A stretch of 64,000 bases of DNA from the NCBI GenBank assembly GCA_001767525.1, contig MELF01000039.1, positions 1 to 64,000 on the forward strand, given 5' to 3'. The stretch is from Acidobacteria bacterium RIFCSPLOWO2_12_FULL_68_19. Lineage in GTDB: Bacteria > Acidobacteriota > Vicinamibacteria > Vicinamibacterales > UBA2999. Of the stretch, positions 8,934-18,266 are shown piece after piece. Numbering within the stretch: the first letter of the stretch is position 1; the number at the start of each line of letters is the position of its first letter. Made by a program: the position numbers and the translations under genes. The notes beneath the pieces were generated by a model. It had not been told where the DNA came from, did no database searches, and was given only the letters and a program-made list of their open reading frames with translations.

Positions 8934-9869
8934 ATGCCGCATCTCAATCCTGTCCCGCTGCTCCTCGCCGCCCTTCTCTCTCTGGCGCCCACCGAAGCGT
9001 TGGCCCAAGCGGGCGGGAGCTGGACGGCGGACATCGCTGACATCCGCCGCGTCGCCGCACTCATCCCGGGTCCCAGGCCTCTGCGGCTGAACTACCGCAG
9101 GTTCGCCGAGAGCCGCCGCACCAAGAATTTTTCGGTCAAAGACGCGCCGCCGCTTCCGAGCGTGCAGGCGCGCACGGCGTTTCAGGTCGTCTATGCCGAT
9201 TCGTATCTGATGGTCGATGCCGGGATGGACGCCGCCGTCCATCGGTTCTTCGGTCGTGGCGTCGATGAGCCGTACGACGCCGCCGCAGCAACCGAGGTCG
9301 AGCGGGCCGTCGGCGGCGCACGCCTCATCCTTGTCACTCACGAGCACGGCGACCACATCGCCGGCGTCGTGCACTCGCCCGAGGCCGACACGCTCGCGCC
9401 GAAGACCATCCTGACACGGACGCAGGTCGGCGCACTCCGCACGAAGCCGCAAATGCCGGAGATTCAGCTCACCCCGGACCAGGCTCGCCGCTACATCGTC
9501 GTCGACTACGAGCGCTATCTTCCTGTTGCGCCCGGCGTGGCGCTCGTCAAGGCCGCCGGTCACACCCCGGGTTCGCAGATGGTCTACGTGGCGCTCGCGT
9601 CCGGCCGAGAGTATCTGCTCATCGGTGACGCCACCTGGCACATGGACGGCGTCCGCCTCATGCGGGGCAAGGACGCGCCGTGGGTGACTGAAGACGAGGC
9701 CGCCGTGCTCGATCAACTCCGGTGGCTCAACCAGCTCGGCCGGACCGAACCCCGTCTCGTGATCCTCGCCAGCCACGACGAGGAACAGCACGCCGACCTC
9801 GTCCGGGACGAGCTGCTCGTCCCGCGACTCGAGCTCCCAGACAGCAACCCATCAGGAGGACAACGATGA
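8934..9869 (+). CDS. secreted metallo-beta-lactamase-fold hydrolase
   Basis: ATG 8934 opens a clear signal peptide (LLLAALLSLAPTEALAQ); longer in-frame starts exist but precede it with non-hydrophobic sequence. The mature protein has the MBL metal motif THEHGDHIAG (HxHxDH), then AAGHTPGS (third His), GDATWHMDG (bridging Asp) and a late ASHDEEQ. This is a periplasmic di-zinc type hydrolase of unknown substrate. Its stop overlaps the start of the DinB gene by four bases (ATGA), so the two are translationally coupled. Confidence 0.85.
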   Translation: MPHLNPVPLLLAALLSLAPTEALAQAGGSWTADIADIRRVAALIPGPRPLRLNYRRFAESRRTKNFSVKDAPPLPSVQARTAFQVVYADSYLMVDAGMDAAVHRFFGRGVDEPYDAAAATEVERAVGGARLILVTHEHGDHIAGVVHSPEADTLAPKTILTRTQVGALRTKPQMPEIQLTPDQARRYIVVDYERYLPVAPGVALVKAAGHTPGSQMVYVALASGREYLLIGDATWHMDGVRLMRGKDAPWVTEDEAAVLDQLRWLNQLGRTEPRLVILASHDEEQHADLVRDELLVPRLELPDSNPSGGQR

Positions 9870-10414
9870 CGTACTACGGGCCCAGGGAACTGGCCGCCAG
9901 CTTTCGCCAGGTTCGCGGCAACACGCTTCAGCTCGCCAAGGACATTCCGGAGAGCAAGTACGACTTCCGCACCGCCCCAGACTGCCGCACCGTGGCGCAG
10001 ATGCTCGTGCACATCGCGGTCGCGCCGTCCATTCAGCTCGAGCTGCAGCGGAGCCGCGTCACCGACCTGCAAACGGTCAACTTCATGGCGATCATCCAGC
10101 CACTCGGCGCGGAGGAGGCAAAGCCCCGTACGAAGGCGGAGATCGTGGCGCTGCTCGAGGCCAGAGGCGACGAGTTTGCTTCGTACCTCGCGGGATTGAG
10201 CGAACAGTTTCTCGCCGAGCAGGTCACGATGCCGGCTGGCACGCAGCCGGCCACGAAATCGCGCTTCGAGATGCTCCTCTCGCCCAAGGAGCACGAGATG
10301 CATCATCGCGCCCAGCTGATGGTCGTCCAGCGCATGCTCGGCATCACCCCACACCTGACGCGGCAGATGCAGGAGCGGATGGCGCAGCGGGCGGCTGCTC
10401 AGGCCGGACGCTGA
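9866..10414 (+). CDS. DinB-family four-helix protein
   Basis: The protein has 182 residues from ATG 9866, preceded by AGGAGGA inside the upstream gene. The fold is the all-helical DinB/YfiT type: the first helix carries metal-site residues (RTVAQMLVHIAVAP) and the last conserved helix has EHEMHHRAQLMVVQRMLG, which supplies the remaining His ligands. DinB proteins are often metal-dependent thiol transferases or of unknown role. It has no signal peptide and is presumably cytoplasmic, although coupled to a secreted MBL protein; a shared detoxification role is only a guess. Confidence 0.8.
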   Translation: MTYYGPRELAASFRQVRGNTLQLAKDIPESKYDFRTAPDCRTVAQMLVHIAVAPSIQLELQRSRVTDLQTVNFMAIIQPLGAEEAKPRTKAEIVALLEARGDEFASYLAGLSEQFLAEQVTMPAGTQPATKSRFEMLLSPKEHEMHHRAQLMVVQRMLGITPHLTRQMQERMAQRAAAQAGR

Positions 10415-10441
10415 CCCGCCATCGTCGGGGCCGATACACCG

Positions 10442-10469
10442 GACGAGCGCGGCGACCGCCGCGCTCGTC
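10442..10469. terminator. perfect 12-bp GC hairpin after the DinB gene
   Basis: GACGAGCGCGGC, loop GACC, then the exact complement. It lies 28 bases after the DinB stop and about 100 bases before the ABC operon start. There is no T-tract, so it may be an I-shaped terminator of the kind seen in GC-rich bacteria, or an mRNA-stabilising hairpin. Confidence 0.5.
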
Positions 10470-10564
10470 GTGACGCTCTAGGATCCAGCGCTTGCCTGCG
10501 GTCCCGACGAACTCGGTTCGATATTTCGTCATGGACGTTCCGCGCCCCGTGTAGCATACAGATC

Positions 10565-11638
10565 ATGGGCTGCTGCGAAGCCACCAACCCGGACCTCGAG
10601 GGCCCGGTGCCCGCCTCCGATCGCGGCGAGCCCGTCGAACCGTTCGACCGGCGCACGGCGCTCAAGGGCCTCGCGGCGCTCGCCGGCGGCCTGACGCTCG
10701 CCGGCTGCAGCCAGCCGGGCGAGGCCGCTCCCCTGCGCCTTGCCTTCTGCGGCCAACTGCTGTGCGTCGTGCCGTACGAGGTGACGCGGGCCCGTGGTCA
10801 TTTCGCTTCCCAGGGGCTCGACGTCGAGCTCGTGTACACCCGCGGCGGGAACGCCGCCATGCAGGCGCTCGTCGGCGGCTCGGTCGAGTACGCCGGCACC
10901 TCGTTCGACGTGGCGCTGCAGGCGGCGGCCAACGGGGCCTCCATACGCCGCTTCGTCTCGACCGGACGACTGCCGTTGTTCGCGCTGGCGACCTCACCCG
11001 CGCGCCGCGAGGACATCCGATCCGTGGCCGACCTGGAGAATCGAACCGTCGCGATTTCCGGCCTCGGCAACGCCGACCATGCGCTGCTCCTGTTCCTGCT
11101 GGACCGAGCCGGGGTCGTCTCGACCCGCGTCCGTTTTGCCACGATAGGGACCAACGTCTTCGACGCGCTGCGAATCGGGCAGGTGGATGCGGCCATGCTG
11201 CAGGAGCCGGCGCTCACGCTCATCGCCGCCGCGGGCGGCCGTGAGGTCGTCAATTTCATGGACATCGAGGAGGCCGAGCGGCACCTCGGTGGTCCCTACG
11301 AGTTCATGGGCGTGGCGGTGCGCGCGGCGGAACGCGACAGCCGCCTGGCGGAAATGCGGCGGCTCGGGGCGGCGCTCGAAGCGGGCCTGCAGGACACCAG
11401 GACCATTCCCGTGCGGGACATCGTGGCCGCCCTCCCCCAGGCGCTCGTCGCCGGCAGCGACGCGGGTCAGCTCGCGGCGATCATCGAACGCTATCGACGG
11501 TCGCTCTATCCCGAACACGTCACGATCGACGTGGAGGCGGCCCGCCGGGTCGCGCGGGCGCAGGAAATCGCCGGGATCCTCGAGGCCGGACGCGTCGATC
11601 TGAACGCCGTCATCGACACGGCGGCGCTGGCCGGCTAG
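10565..11638 (+). CDS. ABC transporter substrate-binding lipoprotein, NMT1/SsuA-like
   Basis: The protein has 357 residues. RR at 29-30 followed by a hydrophobic stretch and the lipobox LAGC (Cys48) mark a lipoprotein, possibly Tat-exported. The mature part is a type 2 periplasmic binding fold of the NMT1/THI5/SsuA group: an early YTRGGNAAMQALVGG and YAGTSFDVALQAA, then IGQVDAAMLQEPA. These bind nitrate, sulfonates, taurine, thiamine precursors or riboflavin, and the ligand cannot be told here. It is the first gene of a three-gene importer operon; its stop overlaps the next start (TAGTG). Confidence 0.85.
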   Translation: MGCCEATNPDLEGPVPASDRGEPVEPFDRRTALKGLAALAGGLTLAGCSQPGEAAPLRLAFCGQLLCVVPYEVTRARGHFASQGLDVELVYTRGGNAAMQALVGGSVEYAGTSFDVALQAAANGASIRRFVSTGRLPLFALATSPARREDIRSVADLENRTVAISGLGNADHALLLFLLDRAGVVSTRVRFATIGTNVFDALRIGQVDAAMLQEPALTLIAAAGGREVVNFMDIEEAERHLGGPYEFMGVAVRAAERDSRLAEMRRLGAALEAGLQDTRTIPVRDIVAALPQALVAGSDAGQLAAIIERYRRSLYPEHVTIDVEAARRVARAQEIAGILEAGRVDLNAVIDTAALAG

Positions 11639-12396
11639 TGCTGCGCATTCGCGGACTGACGATCGCCTACGGCGGTCCGCCCGTCCTCGAGAACGTCGAC
11701 CTCGATGTCGCCGAAGGCGAGTTCGTCAGCCTCATCGGCGCCTCGGGCTCCGGCAAGACGAGCGTCCTCAGGGCCGTGACCACGCTGCTCTACCCGCTCG
11801 GCGGCACGATCGACCTCGCCGTGCCGCCGACCGAGGTCGGATTTCTCTTCCAGGAAGACGCACTGCTGCCGTGGCGAACCACACGTGAGAACGTCTCGCT
11901 GGGGCTCCGCATCCGCGGCATGGCTCGCCCCGCCGCGGCACGGACCGCTGACGAGTGGCTGGCGCTCCTCAAGTTGGACGGCCTCGGCGATCGGTACCCG
12001 CGGCAGTTGTCAGGCGGCCAGCGCAAGCGTGTCGCCCTGGCGCAGGTGCTCGCGCTCGAACCGCGGCTGCTCCTCATGGACGAGCCCTTCGCATCGCTCG
12101 ACGCCATTGTCCGCGTGCGGATTACCGAGGAGCTGCTCGGCTGGGTGGAGCGGAAGCGCCTGACGGTTCTCCTCGTCACGCACGATCTCGAGGAAGCGAT
12201 CAGCCTCTCGGACGCCGTCTACGTCCTCTCGCGCGGCCAGCGCAGCACCGTCCAGGCGCGCCGGGCGGTTCCCATTCCGCGGCCGCGGCACGTCCTCGAC
12301 TCCCGGTCGGATGCGGCCTTCGGACCGCTCCTTCAGCAACTGTGGCAGGACCTTGGCGAGGAGTCTCCCACACAATCTGCGAAGGACGAACGATGA
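11638..12396 (+). CDS. ABC transporter ATP-binding protein (nitrate/sulfonate/taurine type)
   Basis: The start is GTG 11638, overlapping the upstream stop by one base. All ATPase motifs are present: Walker A GASGSGKTS, Q-loop FLFQEDALLPWRT, signature LSGGQRKRVALAQ, Walker B LLLMDEPFASLD and switch VTHDLEEA. 'QEDALLPW' is typical of the taurine/sulfonate/nitrate ATPases. With 252 residues it is the usual family length. It couples ATP hydrolysis to the downstream permease and overlaps it by four bases (ATGA). Confidence 0.93.
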   Translation: MLRIRGLTIAYGGPPVLENVDLDVAEGEFVSLIGASGSGKTSVLRAVTTLLYPLGGTIDLAVPPTEVGFLFQEDALLPWRTTRENVSLGLRIRGMARPAAARTADEWLALLKLDGLGDRYPRQLSGGQRKRVALAQVLALEPRLLLMDEPFASLDAIVRVRITEELLGWVERKRLTVLLVTHDLEEAISLSDAVYVLSRGQRSTVQARRAVPIPRPRHVLDSRSDAAFGPLLQQLWQDLGEESPTQSAKDER

Positions 12397-13151
12397 CGCA
12401 CGGTGCGAGGCGCACGGTCCGGCGGGGGCTCGCGCTCATCGTTCTGCTCGGCGGCTGGGAATGGGCCTCGCGCGCGGGGTGGATGAACCCGTTCTACGCG
12501 CCCCCGCCGTCGGCCGTCGCGGCCGTGCTGGTATCGCTCGTCGGCACGGACGAGATCTGGATGCACCTCGAAGCGACGCTGGCGGCTGCGTCCGCCGGGC
12601 TGCTCGGAGGACTGGCGCTCGGCATCGTGCTCGGCTTCGCGGCGGCGCTCCTGCCGGTTGTCGCCGAACTGCTCGAGCCGCTGATGATTCTGCTCAACGC
12701 CATCCCTCGGGTGATCCTTGCGCCGCTGTTCGTCATCTGGCTCGGCATCGGCCTGGCCTCCAAGGTCGCGCTGGCGCTCATTCTCGTGGCCGTCTTGATC
12801 TTCTTCGCCGTCTACAGCGGCATCAAGGAAGTCGACCGCCGGCTCGTGGAGCGCGTGCAAACGCTCGGGGGCGGGCGCCGTGCGCTCGTCCGGGAGGTCT
12901 ACATTCCGTCCATCACCGCCTGGGTGATCGGGAACCTGAAAATCGCCGTCGGCTTCGCCTTCACGGGCGCCGTGGTCGGCGAATTCGTGGCGTCCAGCCG
13001 AGGACTTGGCTACCTGCTTCAGTTCGCCCAGAGCACCTACAACGCCGCGCTGACGCTCGCGCTCATCGCGATCATCATGGCGTTCGCGCTTGCCCTGTTC
13101 GCGCTCGCCGAGCGCCTGGAGCGCCGGCTCCTGCGGTGGCGCCAGGTCTGA
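12393..13151 (+). CDS. ABC transporter permease (nitrate/sulfonate/taurine type)
   Basis: ATG 12393 overlaps the ATPase stop. The 252-residue protein has about six hydrophobic helices, with FYAPPPSAVAAVLVSL near the start and RVILAPLFVIWLGIGLASKV before the cytoplasmic coupling region (REVYIPSITAWVIGNLKIAV), as in the BPD_transp_1 family. It forms the membrane channel of the importer. A longer in-frame start at 11955 lies inside the ATPase gene and is not needed. Confidence 0.92.
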   Translation: MTHGARRTVRRGLALIVLLGGWEWASRAGWMNPFYAPPPSAVAAVLVSLVGTDEIWMHLEATLAAASAGLLGGLALGIVLGFAAALLPVVAELLEPLMILLNAIPRVILAPLFVIWLGIGLASKVALALILVAVLIFFAVYSGIKEVDRRLVERVQTLGGGRRALVREVYIPSITAWVIGNLKIAVGFAFTGAVVGEFVASSRGLGYLLQFAQSTYNAALTLALIAIIMAFALALFALAERLERRLLRWRQV

Positions 13152-13176
13152 AGCCTGACGCCACAGCCGCTCGAAC

Positions 13177-13950
13177 CTAATCGAGCTCGACCTTGGTCGC
13201 CGTGAGCGTCGTCCCGCTCAGAGTTCCCTCGACCTCGACTCGCGTGCCGTTGACAAGGGCCGAGCAGGCGATGCCCGCGAAGGTGGTCGATGCGCTGGTC
13301 GCCACCGTCGTCGTCCCGATCTTGAACGTCACGCTCGGACACGTGCCGCTCAGATCGGCGACGGCACCGCTCAGCTCCACCTCTTCATCGTCGTTGTCGT
13401 TCCCGGTATCCTCGACCTTGATCTCGGTCGCGGTCATCATGGTCCCGTCGGCGCTTATCAGCCCCTTGGCCTGGGCGTGATCGCCAACCGCGATCTGCGC
13501 AAGGCTGAGGCGGCGGTGGCCGTGCCGAATCACCGTGCTCGGCGTGATCTTCACGATGACGCCGCGGATCGTAATCGAATCAGCGCCGACGGCCGTCACG
13601 AAGCCCGAGAGGTTCCGGCGATCGCCATGGTCGTCGTCGCCGTCGCCGCCAGCGTCGGCATCGTCAGTGTCGTCCACCCTCTCTTTGTCCTTGCCTCTTC
13701 CGCTGCCGTCTTTGCCGCCGCCATTTCCGTTGTTGAACGCGCCGCCGTGGTTGTTTCCGCCGCCCAACGCGACAAATTCGTCAGTCGTCCAGGCGAGGGT
13801 GTCTGATGGGGCATCGATCCGCTGCGCCGTTGGTACCGGCAGCGCTGATGGCGCGGTAGGCAACGAGCGAGCGCCGTCACCACATCCGGCGGCGACGACC
13901 GCAGCGGCGAACACGATCAGGTGCAGCAAGCGGACTCGAACTAGATGCAT
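13177..13950 (-). CDS. putative lipoprotein with DUF5666-like repeats
   Basis: ATG 13950 with GGAGG upstream gives a signal ending VVAAGC (lipobox). A low-complexity Gly/Asn/Asp linker (about 80-120, including DDTDDADAGGDGDDD) leads to two or three OB-like repeats of the DUF5666 kind (GFVTAVGADSITIRGVIVKI; GDHAQAKGLI; GTRVEVEGTLSGTTLTATKV). The function is unknown. The Asp-rich linker could bind calcium, which is inference. It is convergent with the ABC permease, 25 bases away. Confidence 0.65.
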   Translation of the reverse strand: MHLVRVRLLHLIVFAAAVVAAGCGDGARSLPTAPSALPVPTAQRIDAPSDTLAWTTDEFVALGGGNNHGGAFNNGNGGGKDGSGRGKDKERVDDTDDADAGGDGDDDHGDRRNLSGFVTAVGADSITIRGVIVKITPSTVIRHGHRRLSLAQIAVGDHAQAKGLISADGTMMTATEIKVEDTGNDNDDEEVELSGAVADLSGTCPSVTFKIGTTTVATSASTTFAGIACSALVNGTRVEVEGTLSGTTLTATKVELD

Positions 13951-14203
13951 AGCCAATCCTCCGGCGGAGAGCCGCCCCGGATATGGCAAGAGGTATTCCC
14001 GTTGTCAGTCGTTGCGGATAAGTCGTGGACCGACCGTGAGTTAGGGCGCGACAGCCGCCTGGCGGCCGCCCGACGCAGCGGTGGGCGGAGATGCAGGAAT
14101 TGCATTCTCCGTACGGAAAGCGGTGCGGGGCGCGCGCGGGCGCGATTACAGCTTCGCGCCGCCCGATCGCCGAATCTCGCGCGGCCCGGCGCACGGGCGA
14201 CCG

Positions 14204-17203
14204 TCAGAACTCGAACTGGCCGCCGACCCGCAGCAGCCGGCCTCCAAGAATCTGCCGCACGTCCTGCCATCCTGCGCCGTACGTGGTGTTCATGCTCAGG
14301 ATATTGCTGGCGTTGAAGACGTTGTACACGTCGAGGTCCGCACGCATCCTGCGCGTAGCGCCGAGCCGGATGATCCGGGACACCCGCACATCGAGCTGCT
14401 GAAGCCGAGGTTCGAACAAGAGGTTGGGCGGAAGCAGCTCGACCGTCACATTCGCATTGCAGGTCGCCGCGCCGCGGCACGAGCCGAGGTTGCGGCCGAG
14501 CGAGGGCACGATCGCGGCATTGCTCGCCACGTAGCTGGCCGTGATCGGTATCCCGGGACCGTTCTGATAGATGGCGCTCGTCTGAATGCCCCACGCAAGC
14601 GGGTAGACGGCCATCAGCTTCACCTGCGTCCCGGACGACCACGGTGGCGCAACGCGACAGAACCCGGGCAGTCGCGGGACCATCGACGTGTCGGGCAGGG
14701 CCGGCACGCCAGGGAATATCTGCGACGTGAGCGACGGTTCGTCGTTCAGGTAACAGTTGTCGGTCACCGTGCGCCCGATGCTCACGCCCCCGGATAACTG
14801 TCCGCGGCCGGCGACACGCGCATTCACGGTGACGTCGACGCCGTTGAACACCTGCGTCTGAGCGCCGTAGTGGGACGCCAGCGTCACCAGCTTGTCCACC
14901 AGCCCGAACGCCGCCGGCCTGACGTCGTACAAGCCGCAGAGCTGCTGGTTCCGATTCGGCAGCCGCGAATCGTCGGGCACCGTGATGCAGAACGGGTCGT
15001 AGTTGCCCGAACCCACGAGTTGGTTGTCGGTCGCCAGGAAGCCGCCGTACCACGTGCGGAAGTAGCCCACGTTGAGGCCGATTCCTGGACCGAGCTCGTG
15101 CTGGACGGACACCGAACCCTGCCAGTTGTGGAGTTGCTCGTTGAAACCACGCTGGGCGTCCGAGGCGTAACGCGTTTCCACGTTCGCCTTGCCGAAGTTC
15201 AGGTTCGACCACGCGCCGCACTCCCTGTTGGCGGCGGGATTCAGCAGATCACAGTCGGGCTGAAAGTTCCGGTTCGTGTCGGTCCAGTTGCGGTTCGTGC
15301 TCCGCGTCAGGTTGACGGCGGGATTGGCCGAGGCCTGGATGACGCGGTCGGGATAGTGGCCGAACGATGCCTTCACCGCGGTCCGGCCGCTGCCGAAGAG
15401 ATCCCACGCGACGCCGAGCCGCGGACTGAGATTGCGGTAGTGCGGCACGTCGTCGACCGCGGCGAACCGGCGTTCCGGCACGAAGAACCCGGTGCCGAGC
15501 ACCTGTTCCGGCGTCGACGCCCTCGCGTCGTTGTACCGGACGCCGAGGTTGAGGGTCAGGCGGCCCAGCGTCCACTGGTCCTGCGCGTAGATCGCAACGT
15601 CGCGCACCGACTCCTCGAAGTTCCACGGCGCATCCGTGATCGTCACCTGATTCGGCACGCCGTTTCGCAATCGGTAGTTGATCGAGCCGTTGTGCATCCA
15701 GAGGTCGGAGCCGAGCTTCTCGATGTCGCCGATCCGCACGTGCCGGACGCTCAGGCCGGTCTTGAGACTGTGGGAACCGGTCACGTACGACACAGCGAAC
15801 CGCTCCTGGTACTGCCGGCGCGGCAGCGTCCGGGTTGGAATGTTCCCGTACATCAAGTTGAGACCCTGGTCGAGGATCTGGATGTTGGTCGGCGGGAAGC
15901 CCGGCTCGCGCTTGTCGTGCTGGTTGATGACATTCGCCGAGCCGCCTGCCTCGACGAGCAGGCGGTTGGTGGCCGGATACGTCCAGGCGTAGCTCGGCAC
16001 GTAATTCGGGTCGTAGTGGTGCGGCCCCGCCGCTTCGGGCGTGCGGCGAACGCCCGGATTCAGCAGATTGAAGACGCAGTTGCAGTTCGGCTGGAACGAG
16101 GCCGACAGAACGACCTTGTGCTTGGACGCGGCTTGCCACGTGAGCCGGAGCGTGGCGTCGCGGCTGTAGTCGTCGCTGTGAACCGGCCGGTTCGAATCGG
16201 GCTCGTACAGGAGCGACTCGGGCTGCGTGAGCCTGTTATAGTAGACCCCCTCGGCGAACTGCTGCGTCACGCCTTCACGCGCCGCGAAGAAGAACCAGAA
16301 CCGGTTGCGCCGCACCGGTCCGCCGACTGCGCCCCCGGAATCCCGGAACTTCTTGATCGAGCCGATGCGCTTCGGATCCAGGTTCCGGGCGAGCAGCCGC
16401 TCGTTGATGTTGCTCGCCTCCAGGCTCGGGCCGACATACGCGAAGGTCGCTATCCCAGATACCGTGTTGCCGCCGTCGCGGGGAATCATGTTCAGCTGCA
16501 TGCCGCCCGTATCGCGGTCCGCGCCGACGCCGCTCGTCTCGACGACCACTTCCTGGATCCCGATCTGGTTGTAGACGTACACGCCGGACGTGAGGCTCGC
16601 GATCTGGTGGTTCATCCCGTCGACGACCGGCTGCGCTTCCGGTGCGCCGTGCATGCTGTAGGCCGTCTGCGTGCGGTCGCTCAGGCCGCCGACGCCCCGG
16701 TCACTCTCGCGCCGCAGCGTGACCCCAGGAATGATTGCCGACAGGGTCGCCAACCGGCCGGTGCCCGGCAGCGACTGGAGCGTCTCCTGCTGGAACTGCA
16801 CCTGCGCGCGCGAGCTGCGGATGTCGACTATCGGCGCCTCGCCGGTGACCGTCACCGTCTCCTCGAGCGTACCGACCGACAGTTCGGCGTTGACCGTTGC
16901 GGTGAACTCCGCCGGCAGATCTATCCCCGACCGCCGCAGCGCACTGAAGCCCTGCAGTGTGAACGTCACCGCATAGGTGCCGGGACGCAGGTCGACGATC
17001 CGGTAGACGCCCTGGCTGTCGGTCACGGCGGTGCGCGCCTGCTCGATGAGCGCGGGGCTCGAGGCTTCCACGGTGACGCCGGGCAGTACCGCACCCGAGG
17101 CGTCACGCACAACGCCCGCGATACTGCTCTGGGCCGCGGCGGCGGCGGGCAGCCACAAGAGGAAGAGTCCGACGCCGAAACCCGCGAGAGGGCGTGCACG
17201 CAT
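14204..17203 (-). CDS. TonB-dependent receptor, Oar-like, copy 1
   Basis: ATG 17203 has GGGAGG six bases upstream. The product has 999 residues: a signal peptide (to about 24), a carboxypeptidase-regulatory-like domain (about 26-110; SIAGVVRDASGAVLPGVTVE), a plug (about 118-235), then a long beta-barrel ending in FEF, the aromatic C-terminus recognised by the outer-membrane assembly machinery. The barrel has a conserved PNCNC motif and a CDLLNPAANRECG segment seen in all four copies here. Such receptors import substrates in a TonB-driven way; the ligand is unknown. It is the last gene of the minus-strand operon beginning at 26304, directly after two DUF6644-like genes. Confidence 0.9.
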   Translation of the reverse strand: MRARPLAGFGVGLFLLWLPAAAAAQSSIAGVVRDASGAVLPGVTVEASSPALIEQARTAVTDSQGVYRIVDLRPGTYAVTFTLQGFSALRRSGIDLPAEFTATVNAELSVGTLEETVTVTGEAPIVDIRSSRAQVQFQQETLQSLPGTGRLATLSAIIPGVTLRRESDRGVGGLSDRTQTAYSMHGAPEAQPVVDGMNHQIASLTSGVYVYNQIGIQEVVVETSGVGADRDTGGMQLNMIPRDGGNTVSGIATFAYVGPSLEASNINERLLARNLDPKRIGSIKKFRDSGGAVGGPVRRNRFWFFFAAREGVTQQFAEGVYYNRLTQPESLLYEPDSNRPVHSDDYSRDATLRLTWQAASKHKVVLSASFQPNCNCVFNLLNPGVRRTPEAAGPHHYDPNYVPSYAWTYPATNRLLVEAGGSANVINQHDKREPGFPPTNIQILDQGLNLMYGNIPTRTLPRRQYQERFAVSYVTGSHSLKTGLSVRHVRIGDIEKLGSDLWMHNGSINYRLRNGVPNQVTITDAPWNFEESVRDVAIYAQDQWTLGRLTLNLGVRYNDARASTPEQVLGTGFFVPERRFAAVDDVPHYRNLSPRLGVAWDLFGSGRTAVKASFGHYPDRVIQASANPAVNLTRSTNRNWTDTNRNFQPDCDLLNPAANRECGAWSNLNFGKANVETRYASDAQRGFNEQLHNWQGSVSVQHELGPGIGLNVGYFRTWYGGFLATDNQLVGSGNYDPFCITVPDDSRLPNRNQQLCGLYDVRPAAFGLVDKLVTLASHYGAQTQVFNGVDVTVNARVAGRGQLSGGVSIGRTVTDNCYLNDEPSLTSQIFPGVPALPDTSMVPRLPGFCRVAPPWSSGTQVKLMAVYPLAWGIQTSAIYQNGPGIPITASYVASNAAIVPSLGRNLGSCRGAATCNANVTVELLPPNLLFEPRLQQLDVRVSRIIRLGATRRMRADLDVYNVFNASNILSMNTTYGAGWQDVRQILGGRLLRVGGQFEF

Positions 17204-17244
17204 GATGGCCTCCCTTCGCGCCGCAACCGCAGACCAGGTGGAGG

Positions 17245-17721
17245 CTAGGGAAATCCGATATAGCGCCCCCCGAGCGCCACCACCGTCCACAGCGAGAGCG
17301 ACACCGTGGCGACAACCCGGCTCCACGCCGGGTTCACGCGCGAGTCGTCCACGAGGGCCACCCTGCGGTGCACCGAGAACGTGAAGACAATGACCAGGAC
17401 AAGCGCGGTGAGTTTTACCCAGAAGAACGTCAGGTAGTAGTACTTCGTGGCGAAACACATGAACAGAAGGATCCCGGTCGGAATCGCAACGCACAGTCCG
17501 CGGAATAGCCAGCGCTCCGCGTCGCGGACGAGCGAGGCCACGGGCGTCCCTCGCACGCCGAATCCGAGAAGCCGAAGGTCCACGAGCAGCACCGCGCCTC
17601 CGATGATGGCGAGGCCGAACAGGTGCACCGTCGCGATCACCGGGAAGAACCAGGGCGAACCCCGCATTTCGACGAGCGGCGCGGAGTACTGCAGCCAGCG
17701 GCAGAATTCCAGCAGGCTCAT
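17245..17721 (-). CDS. four-helix membrane protein, DUF6644-like (second of pair)
   Basis: The protein has 158 residues with four hydrophobic segments (about 25-53, 72-91, 98-117, 136-155). Polar residues shared with its upstream paralogue are His33, Asp48 and Arg50 in the first helix (HLFGLAIIGG, then DLRLLG), a Lys before helix 3 and a His after it (His118, SVHRRV). The pattern recalls four-helix haem-b or CopD-like membrane subunits, but no family function is known. It sits seven bases after its paralogue and 41 bases before TonB receptor copy 1. Confidence 0.7.
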   Translation of the reverse strand: MSLLEFCRWLQYSAPLVEMRGSPWFFPVIATVHLFGLAIIGGAVLLVDLRLLGFGVRGTPVASLVRDAERWLFRGLCVAIPTGILLFMCFATKYYYLTFFWVKLTALVLVIVFTFSVHRRVALVDDSRVNPAWSRVVATVSLSLWTVVALGGRYIGFP

Positions 17722-17728
17722 ACCGTCG

Positions 17729-18223
17729 TCAGTCGAACCAGTAGTCCTGGTACGCCATCATCCGGCCGGCGCTGATGGTGATCGCCCACAACGCGAGCGA
17801 GACGACCGCCGCCGCGCGGGCCTGGTCTGGCGGGACCCGTTCGCGGTCCCATTGACCGATGCGGCGGTAGACGGTGTGGTGAAAGAGCCATGCGTTCGCC
17901 ACCGCCAGCAGGAGCGCCGCCATCTTCAGGCGAAAGAATACGTTCTGGTACCTGAGCAGCGGCGCCGCGTAGAAGAGCAGCGCGCCGGAGGCAAGCATCA
18001 CGGCGAAACCCACGCCACTCCAGGGCAGGAGCCGTGACATCACCTCCGACACGGGGACGCGCGTCATGACCACACCCAGGAGGCGCAGGTCGATCATCAC
18101 CGCCGTCCCGACAAGCACCGTCAGCGTCAGGACGTGCACCGTCAGGACGACCAGGAAGACGTACCGCGACTCGTGGAGCGCGACGCTCCAGGGGGTGTTC
18201 CCGAGCCACTCGAGGACCGACAC
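17729..18223 (-). CDS. four-helix membrane protein, DUF6644-like (first of pair)
   Basis: The protein has 164 residues and four predicted helices. His30, Asp45 and Arg47 match His33/Asp48/Arg50 of the next gene with identical spacing, and HHTVYRR follows helix 3. The two genes look like an ancient tandem duplication and might form a heterodimer. It lies 43 bases after a DUF6152-like gene, and the pairing of a secreted 'HHSF' protein with a His-containing membrane protein recalls CopC/CopD; this parallel is inference. Confidence 0.7.
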   Translation of the reverse strand: MSVLEWLGNTPWSVALHESRYVFLVVLTVHVLTLTVLVGTAVMIDLRLLGVVMTRVPVSEVMSRLLPWSGVGFAVMLASGALLFYAAPLLRYQNVFFRLKMAALLLAVANAWLFHHTVYRRIGQWDRERVPPDQARAAAVVSLALWAITISAGRMMAYQDYWFD

Positions 18224-18266
18224 CAGAGGCGTCAGGACCCCCCTGCCCGAATTGCCCGCCCGGGGC

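Noticed and set aside
14870..17248. Plus-strand open frame of 792 residues
   Set aside because: It is antisense to TonB receptor copy 1, whose conserved domains settle the coding strand.
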